Source: Elstera sp043721315
Lineage (GTDB): Bacteria; Pseudomonadota; Alphaproteobacteria; Elsterales; Elsteraceae
Assembly: GCA_043721315.1 (NCBI GenBank)
Contig: JAYSQZ010000036.1
Coordinates: 17,652-81,651, forward strand
Direction of reading: 5' to 3'
Length of the DNA: 64,000 nucleotides
Both the position numbers and the translations under genes were made by a program. The notes under the pieces are model-generated. The model did not search any database. It was not told where the DNA came from and saw only the letters and a list, made by a program, of their open reading frames with translations. Below, one piece after another: positions 26,507-34,188 of this stretch (the stretch's first letter is position 1; each line of letters starts with the position of its first letter).

Positions 26507-27322
26507 TTAGTAGGAATCATGTCCGTGGTCATTGTTGCTCGGGGGCGGGGCTTCGCCATCGAGCTCCAAGGTACGGGCTTCCGGGCCTTTGTCGCGTTCA
26601 ATCGACGAGAAACGGACGCGTTGGCCCGGCTGCACATCGACAAGACCAGCGCGACGCAAGACCGAAGCGTGCAAGAACACGTCTTTCCCACCTGAATCCG
26701 GTGTAATGAAGCCAAAGCCCTTCGTGGCATTGAACCATTTTACCGTGCCTTCGCCGCTTTCGCCGGGAGGGCCACCGCGATCGGCACCAAAGCCGCCGCC
26801 GAAGCCACCACGATCAGCGCCGCCGCCGAAGCCGCCGCGATCACCGCCGCCGCCGAAGCCGCCGCGATCACCGCCACCGCCGCCGAAGCCGCCGCGATCA
26901 CGGTCGCCGCCGCCGAAGCCGCCACGATCACCACCACGATCAAAGCCGCCGCCGAAGCCGCCGCCACCACGATCCCCGTAGCTATCACCGCCGAAACCAC
27001 CGGCACGCGGCGGACGCGGCGCACGTTGGGGTTCACCTTGCGGATTTTCGACCGCCGTGGAGTCATCGACTTCCAACATGCGCGTCACCTGACGGCCTTT
27101 TTTGCCGGGAGCGACTTCACAGGAAATTGTCGCTCCTTCTTTCAGCTGCTCCAACCCGGCGCGCTGAACCACCGACACGTGAACGAACACGTCTTCCGAA
27201 CCATCGGTTGGCTTAATAAAGCCAAAACCTTTAGTGGCCGAAAACCACGTGACTGCGCCGCTCAAGCGTTCCGTTGCCATAGGCGGACGGGGAGCAGACG
27301 AAAAAGACCCTTTGCGCATCAT
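26507..27322 (-). CDS. Double cold-shock-domain protein with RGG-like glycine-rich linker
   Basis: Up to 271 aa. CSD1: GAVTWFSATKGFGFIKP with VFVHVS (RNP1 and RNP2); CSD2: GTVKWFNATKGFGFITP with VFLHAS. Between them about 95 residues are nearly all Gly/Phe/Arg/Asp, built of DRGGFGGG-type repeats, recalling RGG boxes of eukaryotic RNA-binding proteins. Binds single-stranded RNA/DNA; an RNA chaperone or anti-terminator role is expected. Start: ATG 27322 with GGAG 11 bases upstream gives MMRKG; ATG 27280 (MATERL) matches typical cold-shock proteins better but lacks a good ribosome-binding site. A long leader precedes it and a strong terminator follows. Confidence 0.88.
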   Translation of the reverse strand: MMRKGSFSSAPRPPMATERLSGAVTWFSATKGFGFIKPTDGSEDVFVHVSVVQRAGLEQLKEGATISCEVAPGKKGRQVTRMLEVDDSTAVENPQGEPQRAPRPPRAGGFGGDSYGDRGGGGFGGGFDRGGDRGGFGGGDRDRGGFGGGGGDRGGFGGGGDRGGFGGGADRGGFGGGFGADRGGPPGESGEGTVKWFNATKGFGFITPDSGGKDVFLHASVLRRAGLVDVQPGQRVRFSSIERDKGPEARTLELDGEAPPPSNNDHGHDSY

Positions 27323-27763
27323 GAACCGACAAACTCCGTACGAACCGCCCACAGGGCGGACCAAATCAACTTAATGGCCGGGCGAGCTGAGACTCGTTGC
27401 GTACCCCGTGCCTGACACGCAACTGTCGCTCCGACCAAGTAAAAACTGTTTGCTACGCTCGAACATGCGACCCGCCCCAAGTGAGAGCGTGACGCGCTAT
27501 CCTAAAGAAGAACCTTAAAGATTCGAGGGTCCGAAAAACTTTCCGGTCTCGCTTCCGACTTTCTTCCTGCGCGCATCCAGCTTAAACCTGCCGAATGCGG
27601 CGCCGATGAAAAGTACGTTATCCCGCTCGCATAAACGACCGCTATCTCGCCACTTCCCACACGATACGCCATCCCAAAACACAGCCTACGGGAAGTTACG
27701 CCCCGCAGCAAGGCGGATCATTCGATTTGTCAAAAAAAGCTAAATCCTGACCTAATGGTCAGT
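27323..27763. other. Long leader/promoter region of the cold-shock gene
   Basis: About 440 bases between the cold-shock gene and the NicO gene, both minus strand. Long 5' leaders are usual for cold-shock mRNAs, so much of this is probably untranslated leader. Just after the NicO stop there is CTGACC-ATTA-GGTCAG and, 8 bases on, a run of seven T (minus strand, 27731-27761), a weak terminator candidate. A 69-codon minus-strand frame at 27502-27711 has no recognisable family and I do not call it a gene. Confidence 0.45.
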
Positions 27764-28765
27764 TTACAGCGTCAAAACGAGTAAAAACACTCCGCCGAGT
27801 GTAACAAGAGCCGGACCTGCTAACGCGATGACAAGGCTCCAGAAACCCGCGCGTTGGGTGTTGTTCGCCCAGCGGCCAACCCACCCCCGCCCCAGCAGAG
27901 TGAGCAACCCCAAACCGGTCATGGTGAGGGCCATACCCACCGCAATCGCGCTGACCATAGCCAAGCCCACAAGCCACAGGCCGTTGGCGGCGCAGAAAAT
28001 CAATACGATGATCGCCCCAGTGCAAGGAACCGCGCCCGCCATCCAGCCGGTCAGTCGCGCCCGCCAACGGTCGGCACGGGAGAGCGCGATGGGTTGATGC
28101 CCGTGCCCGTGATTCTCGTGCCCGTGATTCTCGTGCCCATGATTCTCGTGCCCGTGATGATGTCCGTGATGGTGCCCGTGGTCATGCCCGCAGTCGCTAG
28201 GGGCGAGGCCCTTTTGCACGCGCTGAGTGGCCTCCAGTAGAAACCATAGCCCCAGGGCGATGATCCCCGCATAGGCGATCAGACGGATTTCGCGGCTGCT
28301 TTCAAAATCCGGTGCGGGTTTGCCGTCGAACAGTAAAAACAGCACGGCGACGATGATGAGGGCCGAGGCAACGTGCGTGACGGCAATGCGAATGCCCATT
28401 CGCACCCCTTCCCCCAGCCGGGACTCGCGCCCGAGGAAGTAAGAGATAACCAGCATCTTGCCGTGCCCTGGTCCGGCGGCGTGAAAGATGCCGTAGAGAA
28501 AGGCCGCGCCAACGGCGGTTAGCAGCGTTAGCCAGGAGCCGCCGTCCCGCAGATCAATCAGCAGGCGGCGGAATTTCAACGCGGCATCGCGCTGCTGGGC
28601 CGTCATCCAGCGCATCAGGCTGGTGCTCTCTTCAGGGCTAGAGGCGCTGACCGGCGCGGGCGCACCGCGCAGGGGGCCGACTTGCGCGACCGCCGAGCCG
28701 AACGGCATCAGCAGGCCGAGCAGCAGGATTAGGGCCAGGATCAGTGGTTGGATCAGTCGGGGCAT
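27764..28765 (-). CDS. NicO-family metal transporter (probable zinc or nickel/cobalt)
   Basis: 333 aa. Signal-like N-terminus, then about six membrane segments. The NicO signature HAAGPGHGK appears in the first membrane region and a second conserved GAVPCTGAIIVLIF follows. A His-rich cytosolic loop (about residues 193-225) has HGHHHGHHHGHENHGHENHG repeats, a metal-binding region. Family members move Ni/Co in or out, but the gene follows znuA and a DUF1007 gene under a Zur-like box, so I infer zinc. Starts 13 bases inside the DUF1007 gene. Confidence 0.85.
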   Translation of the reverse strand: MPRLIQPLILALILLLGLLMPFGSAVAQVGPLRGAPAPVSASSPEESTSLMRWMTAQQRDAALKFRRLLIDLRDGGSWLTLLTAVGAAFLYGIFHAAGPGHGKMLVISYFLGRESRLGEGVRMGIRIAVTHVASALIIVAVLFLLFDGKPAPDFESSREIRLIAYAGIIALGLWFLLEATQRVQKGLAPSDCGHDHGHHHGHHHGHENHGHENHGHENHGHGHQPIALSRADRWRARLTGWMAGAVPCTGAIIVLIFCAANGLWLVGLAMVSAIAVGMALTMTGLGLLTLLGRGWVGRWANNTQRAGFWSLVIALAGPALVTLGGVFLLVLTL

Positions 28766-29361
28766 TGCAGGGACGCCACTTGCGGATAGGCCAAGCCATT
28801 ATAAATCGGGTGCGCGCGATCTTCCACCACCACCACCGAGCACGCCGGAGTGGGGGCGGCGAACACCACGCCGGGCCGATTTTCGGGCAGCAGGCTTTCG
28901 ATATAATATTCAGGATCATAGCTGCCCACCGTTACCGTGTGGGCAACCCCGGCCCCGGCGAGCGAGACCGGGCGGCTGAGGGGAACGTAGAAACGGAACA
29001 CCATCTGTTTCCCCTGAAGCTCGATGCTCAAGCGCTGCACAGGGCCAACGGCAACGCGCTTACCCCGCTCATAAACGAAAATAAACTCCGAAAATGCCTC
29101 AACTGCCGTGATTTCTTTTGCTTGAAGCTCTTTTGCCTCGGCTGGATCGAAGCGCCCGTTTTTGTTGCGGTCATAGGTCGTGCGGTAGCGGTCGGAATAA
29201 AATTCGTCCCACGCCCAACTTAGGTCGATGCCGGTCAGGGTGCCGTTTTGAGTGTGAAGGCTCATTTCAAGCTCTATCCACACATGCGGATGGGCGCGGG
29301 CGGCAGGCATCAACCCGGCCCATATTATTGCCCCAACGAGGCAGAAGGTAAAGCAGCGCAT
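28753..29361 (-). CDS. Periplasmic DUF1007 protein
   Basis: 202 aa. Signal peptide (LVGAIIWAGLMPAARA), then AHPHVWIELEMSLH (a His-rich mature N-terminus), GIDLSWAWDEFYSD and a DRNKNGRFDPAEAKEL stretch resembling an EF-hand loop. DUF1007 proteins sit beside NicO-type transporters and are thought to hand metal to them. The pairing is common enough that the two are likely a functional unit. Overlaps the downstream transporter gene by 13 bases and follows znuA by 36 bases, so all three form one operon. Confidence 0.85.
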   Translation of the reverse strand: MRCFTFCLVGAIIWAGLMPAARAHPHVWIELEMSLHTQNGTLTGIDLSWAWDEFYSDRYRTTYDRNKNGRFDPAEAKELQAKEITAVEAFSEFIFVYERGKRVAVGPVQRLSIELQGKQMVFRFYVPLSRPVSLAGAGVAHTVTVGSYDPEYYIESLLPENRPGVVFAAPTPACSVVVVEDRAHPIYNGLAYPQVASLQCPD

Positions 29362-29397
29362 AGGGGTTTATAGCGAGAGCCAAAGCTCTCGTCACCG

Positions 29398-30300
29398 TTA
29401 GTTCTTCATCATGCCCGCAATCAGCATCTTGGTGTTATGGCGCATCATCGCAAGATAACTCGGTGCTGGGCCGGAGGCGGGGGAGAGCGCGTCTGAATAC
29501 AGTGACCCGCCAATAGTGGCCCCGGCTTCGGTTGCCAACTGCTGCGTTAGGCGCGGGTCGGAGATATTTTCAACGAAGACGGCCTTAATCTTTTCCTTAC
29601 GAATTTGGCTAATCAGTCGCGCCACATCCTTGGCGGAGGCTTCGCTATCGGTATTCATGCCCTGAGGAGCGTGAAAAGTTACGCCATAGGCTTTACCATA
29701 ATAGCCGAAGGCATCGTGGGAAGTGATGACGCGGCGTTGCGCCGGCGTAAGGGCACCCACCTGTGCCGTAATCTCTGCGTCCAGCGCGTCCAACTCAGCC
29801 CGATAGGCGGCGGCGCGGGCTTTATAAGTGTCGGCATTAGCGGCGTCTGCGTCGGCCAGCGCGGCAGCAATCGTGGCGACCATCACTCGGACGTTGCCAA
29901 CATCCTGCCACGCATGGGGATCGACATTGCCGTGCCCATGACCGTCTTTACCAGCGGCGCGGGGGGTGATCCCTTTGGTGACGGTAATCGCCTTGCCTTT
30001 CGTGCCGCTACTTTTGAGCAAACGGCTCATCCAGCCCTCGAACCCAAGACCGTTCAGAAAGATCAGCTTGGCCCCGGCGACGGCTTTCGCGTCTGCGGGG
30101 CTAGGCTGATACACGTGCGCGTCGCCATCTGGGCCAACGAGCACCTTCACTACCGCCGCTGGCCCAGCGATTTGAGTAACAAGATCGCCTAAAATCGAAA
30201 AACTCGCCACCACTTGCATAGGCTCGGCGGCGCGCACGGGCAGGGTTGCCGCGAGAAGCGCGATGGCAGGCAGACTGAGCAGCAAACGACGGAAGAGCAT
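29398..30300 (-). CDS. znuA: Zinc ABC transporter substrate-binding protein
   Basis: 300 aa cluster A-I binding protein. Signal peptide (LLLSLPAIALLAATLPVRA); HVYQPSPADAKAV with the first metal His; a short His-bearing insert GKDGHGHGNVDPHAWQD; ITSHDAFGYYGKAYGV and FVENISDPRL with the remaining ligands. The modest His insert points to Zn over Mn. No znuB or znuC gene adjoins, so it must work with a transporter encoded elsewhere. GAGG six bases before ATG. A Zur-like palindrome lies 23-39 bases upstream. Confidence 0.9.
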   Translation of the reverse strand: MLFRRLLLSLPAIALLAATLPVRAAEPMQVVASFSILGDLVTQIAGPAAVVKVLVGPDGDAHVYQPSPADAKAVAGAKLIFLNGLGFEGWMSRLLKSSGTKGKAITVTKGITPRAAGKDGHGHGNVDPHAWQDVGNVRVMVATIAAALADADAANADTYKARAAAYRAELDALDAEITAQVGALTPAQRRVITSHDAFGYYGKAYGVTFHAPQGMNTDSEASAKDVARLISQIRKEKIKAVFVENISDPRLTQQLATEAGATIGGSLYSDALSPASGPAPSYLAMMRHNTKMLIAGMMKN

Positions 30301-30322
30301 GATAACCTCGGAACAAGAAAAT

Positions 30323-30339
30323 ACGTTATAACATAACGT
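30323..30339. promoter_or_regulatory. Zur-like operator upstream of znuA
   Basis: Perfect 7-3-7 palindrome ACGTTAT-AAC-ATAACGT, close to the known Zur box core GTTATANNATAAC. Lies immediately 5' of znuA, in position to block transcription when zinc is plentiful. Function inferred from the match and the gene it precedes. Confidence 0.75.
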
Positions 30340-30454
30340 CCGCTAAGTGCAGAAGGCAAGCGGGGGATTTACCAGGGGGAGGCTTGTTTACCCTCGCAGG
30401 CCGAAGCGTTTTTTCCAAAACGAGCCGAGGCGTGCGCCGTGCAACAGCCCCCTC

Positions 30455-31009
30455 TTACTTAAAGCTAAGGTTCAACTCGGCCACGGTGGCCTCTAGCGCG
30501 ATGCACGAGGCGTCGTAGATGTCCGGCAATTGAGCGGCCCGCGCGGCAGCACTGCCCCAATCACCGTGCCGCAGCGCCACAACGATTGCGCGGGCTTCTT
30601 GGGCCAATAGCCCCATCCCCACGGCACCAGCGGTGCCGATCAGCGAATGGGCGGTGCGGGCCAAAGCGTCAGCTTGTTCGGCAACCAAGGCGGCTAACGC
30701 TGCGTCCAGCAACTCCCGCGCCGTGCGGTGAAACTGCACTAGAATGGCCGCGCAGCCGCTCGGCGCAAGATAGCGGTAGAGTTCTGCTAGAACATTTGGG
30801 TCGATATAGGCTTCGTCCGAGGCGGTGGGCGGCCCCGTCAGCGGCACCGTCAGAGGCGCCGCCAGCGGCTCTGGCGCGTCTGCCAGCAGGCTGCCCAGCG
30901 CTAGGGCATAATGCTTCTGCTCAAGGCTGAGGTCGGTCGTTAGCAACAACTCCAGAATCCCGCGCGCGGCGGCTAACCTGTTAGGCAGGATTTCTGGAAG
31001 AGGCCCCAC
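30455..31009 (-). CDS. HPt-like domain protein
   Basis: 184 aa. The C-terminal 110 residues are helical and carry AHSLIGTAGAVGMGLLAQEARAI, resembling the HPt signature HxLKGxxxxxG, with Ile where the usual Lys stands. A phosphorelay role (His as phosphoacceptor) is plausible but the missing Lys leaves doubt. The N-terminal 70 residues contain a helical stretch and a Pro/Leu/Thr repeat. GTG start at 31009, six bases after the mscL stop, so probably co-transcribed with mscL. No kinase or response regulator is adjacent. Confidence 0.6.
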   Translation of the reverse strand: MGPLPEILPNRLAAARGILELLLTTDLSLEQKHYALALGSLLADAPEPLAAPLTVPLTGPPTASDEAYIDPNVLAELYRYLAPSGCAAILVQFHRTARELLDAALAALVAEQADALARTAHSLIGTAGAVGMGLLAQEARAIVVALRHGDWGSAAARAAQLPDIYDASCIALEATVAELNLSFK

Positions 31010-31015
31010 CGCCTG

Positions 31016-31432
31016 TTACGGCTTTGGGCGAGACAGAAGATCGCGGATCTCGCGCAGCAGGGCTACATCTTCCGGCGTTGCGGCGGGCGGCGGCGGCGGC
31101 GCTTGGCGGCGCAGCTTATTGACGGCCCTGATCACCATGAACAGCACCCAGGCGACGATGAGGAAGTTGATCGAAATGGTTAGGAACTGACCATAGCCGA
31201 TGACGGCCCCTTGTGCCTTGGCATCGGCGTAGGAGGTGGCCGTGACGCCCCCCACCAACGCTAGGAAATAGTTCGAGAAATCCAGCCCCCCGGCGATCCA
31301 GCCGATGACGGGCATCAGCACGTCTTCCACCATCGAGGTAACGATCTTACCAAAGGCCGCGCCGATAATCACCCCGACGGCGAGATCAACCACATTGCCT
31401 TTTAGCGCAAATTCCCGAAACTCTTTGAGCAT
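31016..31432 (-). CDS. mscL: Large-conductance mechanosensitive channel
   Basis: 138 aa. N-terminal amphipathic helix MLKEFREFALKGN, TM1 VVDLAVGVIIGAAFGKIVTSMVEDVLMP, a periplasmic loop, and TM2 FLTISINFLIVAWVLFMVIRAVNKL, ending in a charged C-terminal helix. Homopentamer in the inner membrane opened by tension during hypo-osmotic shock. GGAG five bases before ATG. Length matches the family. Confidence 0.96.
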   Translation of the reverse strand: MLKEFREFALKGNVVDLAVGVIIGAAFGKIVTSMVEDVLMPVIGWIAGGLDFSNYFLALVGGVTATSYADAKAQGAVIGYGQFLTISINFLIVAWVLFMVIRAVNKLRRQAPPPPPAATPEDVALLREIRDLLSRPKP

Positions 31433-31494
31433 TCTGGTGCTCCCCCGCCATAGTATTCACTAAAAACAGCTTATGCCAAGAGGGGGGCGCGAAC

Positions 31495-31550
31495 CAGAGG
31501 AGATGCAATGCGGTTAGGCTAAATTATCCGCACGCAGCTCTAAACCTCTG
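31495..31550. repeat. Remnant or half copy of the dispersed repeat
   Basis: ACGCAGCTCTAAA (31532-31544) equals the right arm of stem III in copy 1, but the matching left arm is absent. Instead the segment can fold with CAGAGG/CCTCTG outer arms (31495-31500, 31545-31550) and a TGCGG/CCGCA inner stem when read on the minus strand. It sits just after the chemoreceptor stop and may serve as a 3' end structure. It marks one edge of the AT-richer block 31.6-36.0 kb. Confidence 0.55.
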
Positions 31551-31586
31551 TTTTATCGTAGGGGTCACGTCTTCGGCGATCACGCT

Positions 31587-33311
31587 TTAGGCTGCGGACT
31601 TCGGAGATAAGGTTGCGCCATACTGACGCAGCTCACTCAATAAAGCGCCAACCTTCCGCATCAGCTTATTAGTTTGATCAAGAACAGTATTCGACGAATC
31701 TAGCACAATTCCAGCCTCAATTTCTGTGGTCTCTATAGCCCCGTTCACAGAAGCCGTTTTTTGAGCAACTGAAGTAGCGCTGTGATCAATTTGAAGAACC
31801 GTGCCAGCGATATCGCGAGTCACTTTGTTCTGATCCGTTACTGAAGTCGAGATCGTATCGGCAGCCGCGCTAATAAGGGTAATGGTTTGGCCAATGCTAC
31901 GAACGGCACCGACAGCACTGGCAACCGCTGCCTGCATCGAAGAAATTTGCTGATTAATGTCCTCGGTTGCCTTGGCAGTCTGATTGGCGAGATTCTTGAC
32001 CTCCGAGGCAACAACGGCAAATCCTTTACCAGCCTCACCCGCCCGTGCGGCTTCAATCGTCGCATTGAGCGCGAGGAGATTGGTTTGTGCTGCGATAGCA
32101 CTAATAATCCCCACGACATCGTTAATCCGTTGGGCGGCGCTGCTCAGCCCTGTAATGGTCGCGTCTGTTCGCTCCGCTTCCTCAACGGCTTGAGCCGCCA
32201 CGGCCCGACTTTGAACAGACTGTTGCCCCACATCAGCAATAGAGCGTGTCAACTCTTCAATAGATGATGCCACACTTGTGATCCGCGTCGATGTATCGAA
32301 CGAGATCACCGCAACTTCTTTCGATTGATTTTTCGTGTCGCCCAATCTGTGGGTCATGCCTTTAGCAACGTGCGTTAAATCCGTGGAAGAACTAAGCAAA
32401 TTCTGTACCATTTCTTCAACGGCTTGTTCAATTTTACCAGCAATATCATTAACAATTTCACGTTGCTGATCTTGAGATTTCCGATCCTTAATTTCTTGAT
32501 CTTGGCGTAATTGCCGAACCGCACGCGCGTTTTCGACAAACACTTCGAGAGCGCGTGTCATCTGCCCAATTTCATCCCGACGTTTGGCTCCCACGATCTT
32601 CACATCAAGATCTCCTTGAGCAAGAGCGCTCATGGCACGCTCTATCCGCCGAATGCCCTGAGATATTTGTAAACCGATACCGAAACTCGCCGAAAACGTA
32701 ATCAGCAGTGCAAAAACTGAAACAGATAAAATCAACGCTCGAACATCATCCGCGATAGATTGTGCTCTTTCGCTTTGCTTGATCATATTTTGAATAGTAA
32801 AACTACGAAAACGCTCTAATGGCTCGCGCAGCACGGCGTATTTTGCTGCCGCTGTTGTAATCAAAGGAGTTGCCAGAACTGGATTGCGCTGGGCCATATC
32901 AGTCGCCGCCTTCGCGCTTACAATATACTCATCGACCAATTTCGGTAAAGTTGCAATCAAATCTTGCTCTTCTTTAATAGAAGAACTTTGCGAAGCCACG
33001 TCTTGAACAATTTTCGTTACTAGACTGAGGCGCGTTGTAATCAGAGATTGAATTTTGCCAATTTCTTCATCTGAACGCCCTAGTCTTTTCCAAACAACAA
33101 TACTAAACATATCTGATTGCGTATCAGCCACGGCTTGTAAAAGCTCATCCCCTCTAATCACCGATGGAATATCGACTTTAACAATCTGGTTCGTTGATTT
33201 TGTCTGTTGTTCAAGTCCAGACCAGACTGTAAAGCCAATAGCAGCAAGAGCCATTACAAACAAAATTGGGGAAATTAAAATTTTTGTCTTGATTGCTAGG
33301 TTCTGTAACAT
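31587..33311 (-). CDS. Methyl-accepting chemotaxis protein
   Basis: 574 aa transmembrane receptor. TM1 about residues 11-31; periplasmic helical region (about 32-185) of four-helix-bundle type without a Cache fold; TM2 about 188-212; HAMP about 213-268 (RRIERAMSALAQGDLDVKIVGAKRRDEIGQM); signalling tip with AAQTNLLALNATIEAARAGEAGKGFAVVASEVKNLA. It sends ligand information to CheA. DNA is visibly AT-richer than flanking genes and uses more A/T-ending codons. GGAGAGG precedes ATG. It lies 125 bases downstream of a secreted Cache protein on the same strand. Confidence 0.93.
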   Translation of the reverse strand: MLQNLAIKTKILISPILFVMALAAIGFTVWSGLEQQTKSTNQIVKVDIPSVIRGDELLQAVADTQSDMFSIVVWKRLGRSDEEIGKIQSLITTRLSLVTKIVQDVASQSSSIKEEQDLIATLPKLVDEYIVSAKAATDMAQRNPVLATPLITTAAAKYAVLREPLERFRSFTIQNMIKQSERAQSIADDVRALILSVSVFALLITFSASFGIGLQISQGIRRIERAMSALAQGDLDVKIVGAKRRDEIGQMTRALEVFVENARAVRQLRQDQEIKDRKSQDQQREIVNDIAGKIEQAVEEMVQNLLSSSTDLTHVAKGMTHRLGDTKNQSKEVAVISFDTSTRITSVASSIEELTRSIADVGQQSVQSRAVAAQAVEEAERTDATITGLSSAAQRINDVVGIISAIAAQTNLLALNATIEAARAGEAGKGFAVVASEVKNLANQTAKATEDINQQISSMQAAVASAVGAVRSIGQTITLISAAADTISTSVTDQNKVTRDIAGTVLQIDHSATSVAQKTASVNGAIETTEIEAGIVLDSSNTVLDQTNKLMRKVGALLSELRQYGATLSPKSAA

Positions 33312-33346
33312 TACTTCACCTCTCCTAATAAGTCCAGTGAGTGAAT

Positions 33347-33379
33347 TTGGCGGCTTTCGTATCAGTAAAAAGCCGCCAA
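33347..33379 (-). other. Intercistronic hairpin
   Basis: Perfect 11-bp arms TTGGCGGCTTT and AAAGCCGCCAA (33347-33357, 33369-33379), between the secreted Cache gene and the chemoreceptor. No following T run on the minus strand, so an mRNA-processing or attenuating stem is as likely as a terminator. Confidence 0.6.
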
Positions 33380-33436
33380 CTCATCTAACAAGAATCCCGA
33401 ACAGGTGGGATTATCCGGTCCTGTGATTCCGATAAA

Positions 33437-33898
33437 TCAGCGACAAACTGTTAGCATCGTTTTAGGCTTTTCAATCCACTTAGAGAAGCAACTATATTCA
33501 TACTCTGTTTCTTTAGTGTAATGGGGCCAAAAATTTTGAGTATAAGCACCACCTTTATCAGCGGCTTCAGTAAACTCTTTTTCCATAAAACGACCTCGCA
33601 AGTCCTGGAGTTGTTTTAATTCCATTCCACCAATTTCTGGATACTTGTTGTGAACGGCAATCTTACCATCTGTGTAAAAAACGACACCCATCGGGCTTGA
33701 GCCTAATGCCGATGTTTTATCTTTAATCGCTTCTACGGCAGCAGCAGAGCCTTTTTCTTTAACAAGATTTGTCAATTCCGTAACAACTTTCTGAAGTTGC
33801 ACGTCGTCGCCAAAATCTGTTCCCGCGAGAACAGCGTGTGGGGCGAAAGCGAGAACTGCGATTGAAACAGTTCGCACAAAGGCATTCAAACGGAACAT
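33437..33898 (-). CDS. Secreted single-Cache-domain protein
   Basis: About 153 aa from ATG 33898, which has GGAG seven bases upstream; the frame runs back to 34009, but those residues lack family character. Signal peptide FVRTVSIAVLAFAPHAVLA, then DFGDDVQLQKVVTELTNLVKEKGSAAAVEAIK (helix) and a short Cache-like core MGVVFYTDGKIAVHNKYPEIGGMELKQLQDLRG, ending with YEYSCFSKWIEKPKTMLTVC with two Cys. No membrane or signalling domain. A freestanding periplasmic Cache sensor next to a chemoreceptor without one suggests a binding-protein partner. AT-rich like its neighbours. Confidence 0.65.
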   Translation of the reverse strand: MFRLNAFVRTVSIAVLAFAPHAVLAGTDFGDDVQLQKVVTELTNLVKEKGSAAAVEAIKDKTSALGSSPMGVVFYTDGKIAVHNKYPEIGGMELKQLQDLRGRFMEKEFTEAADKGGAYTQNFWPHYTKETEYEYSCFSKWIEKPKTMLTVCR

Positions 33899-34105
33899 AT
33901 ACCGTCTCCATAACGAGAATATCGACTCTCGTACATTATCATCTCGCTTCCCGATGAAAATAGCATATTTCAATAAATCTAAAAAATTAGACCTCTCATT
34001 CCGCCCCACAATACCATTATATGAATCTTAAATGTATTTAAGACGATAAAAAATCGTTAGGGGAGGCTTTGAGAAAAAGCCGAACTATCTTTGCCGTTGG
34101 GCCAT

Positions 34106-34143
34106 CCCGACTGTGTTTGGCGAAAAATAGCAACACAGTCGGG
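34106..34143. other. Stem-loop after the amine oxidase gene
   Basis: Perfect 11-bp arms CCCGACTGTGT and ACACAGTCGGG (34106-34116, 34133-34143) 46 bases past the stop of the minus-strand FAD oxidase. No U tract on either side, so termination would need help. Otherwise the 290 bases between the two genes are AT-rich and presumably hold the promoter of the Cache gene. Confidence 0.6.
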
Positions 34144-34188
34144 TCGTCACGGGTTTACGGCCAGGGCTTCTTTGGTGAAGGACTAATT

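Noticed and set aside
26780..26990. Regular short repeats resembling a CRISPR array
   Set aside because: Units are in-frame Gly/Arg/Phe codons of the cold-shock linker; no spacers of even length and no cas genes.
27502..27711. 69-codon minus-strand frame upstream of the cold-shock gene
   Set aside because: No family resemblance and no ribosome-binding site; more likely untranslated leader.
28095..28190. Tandem repeat near the NicO gene
   Set aside because: Encodes the His-rich metal-binding loop, so it is part of the protein.
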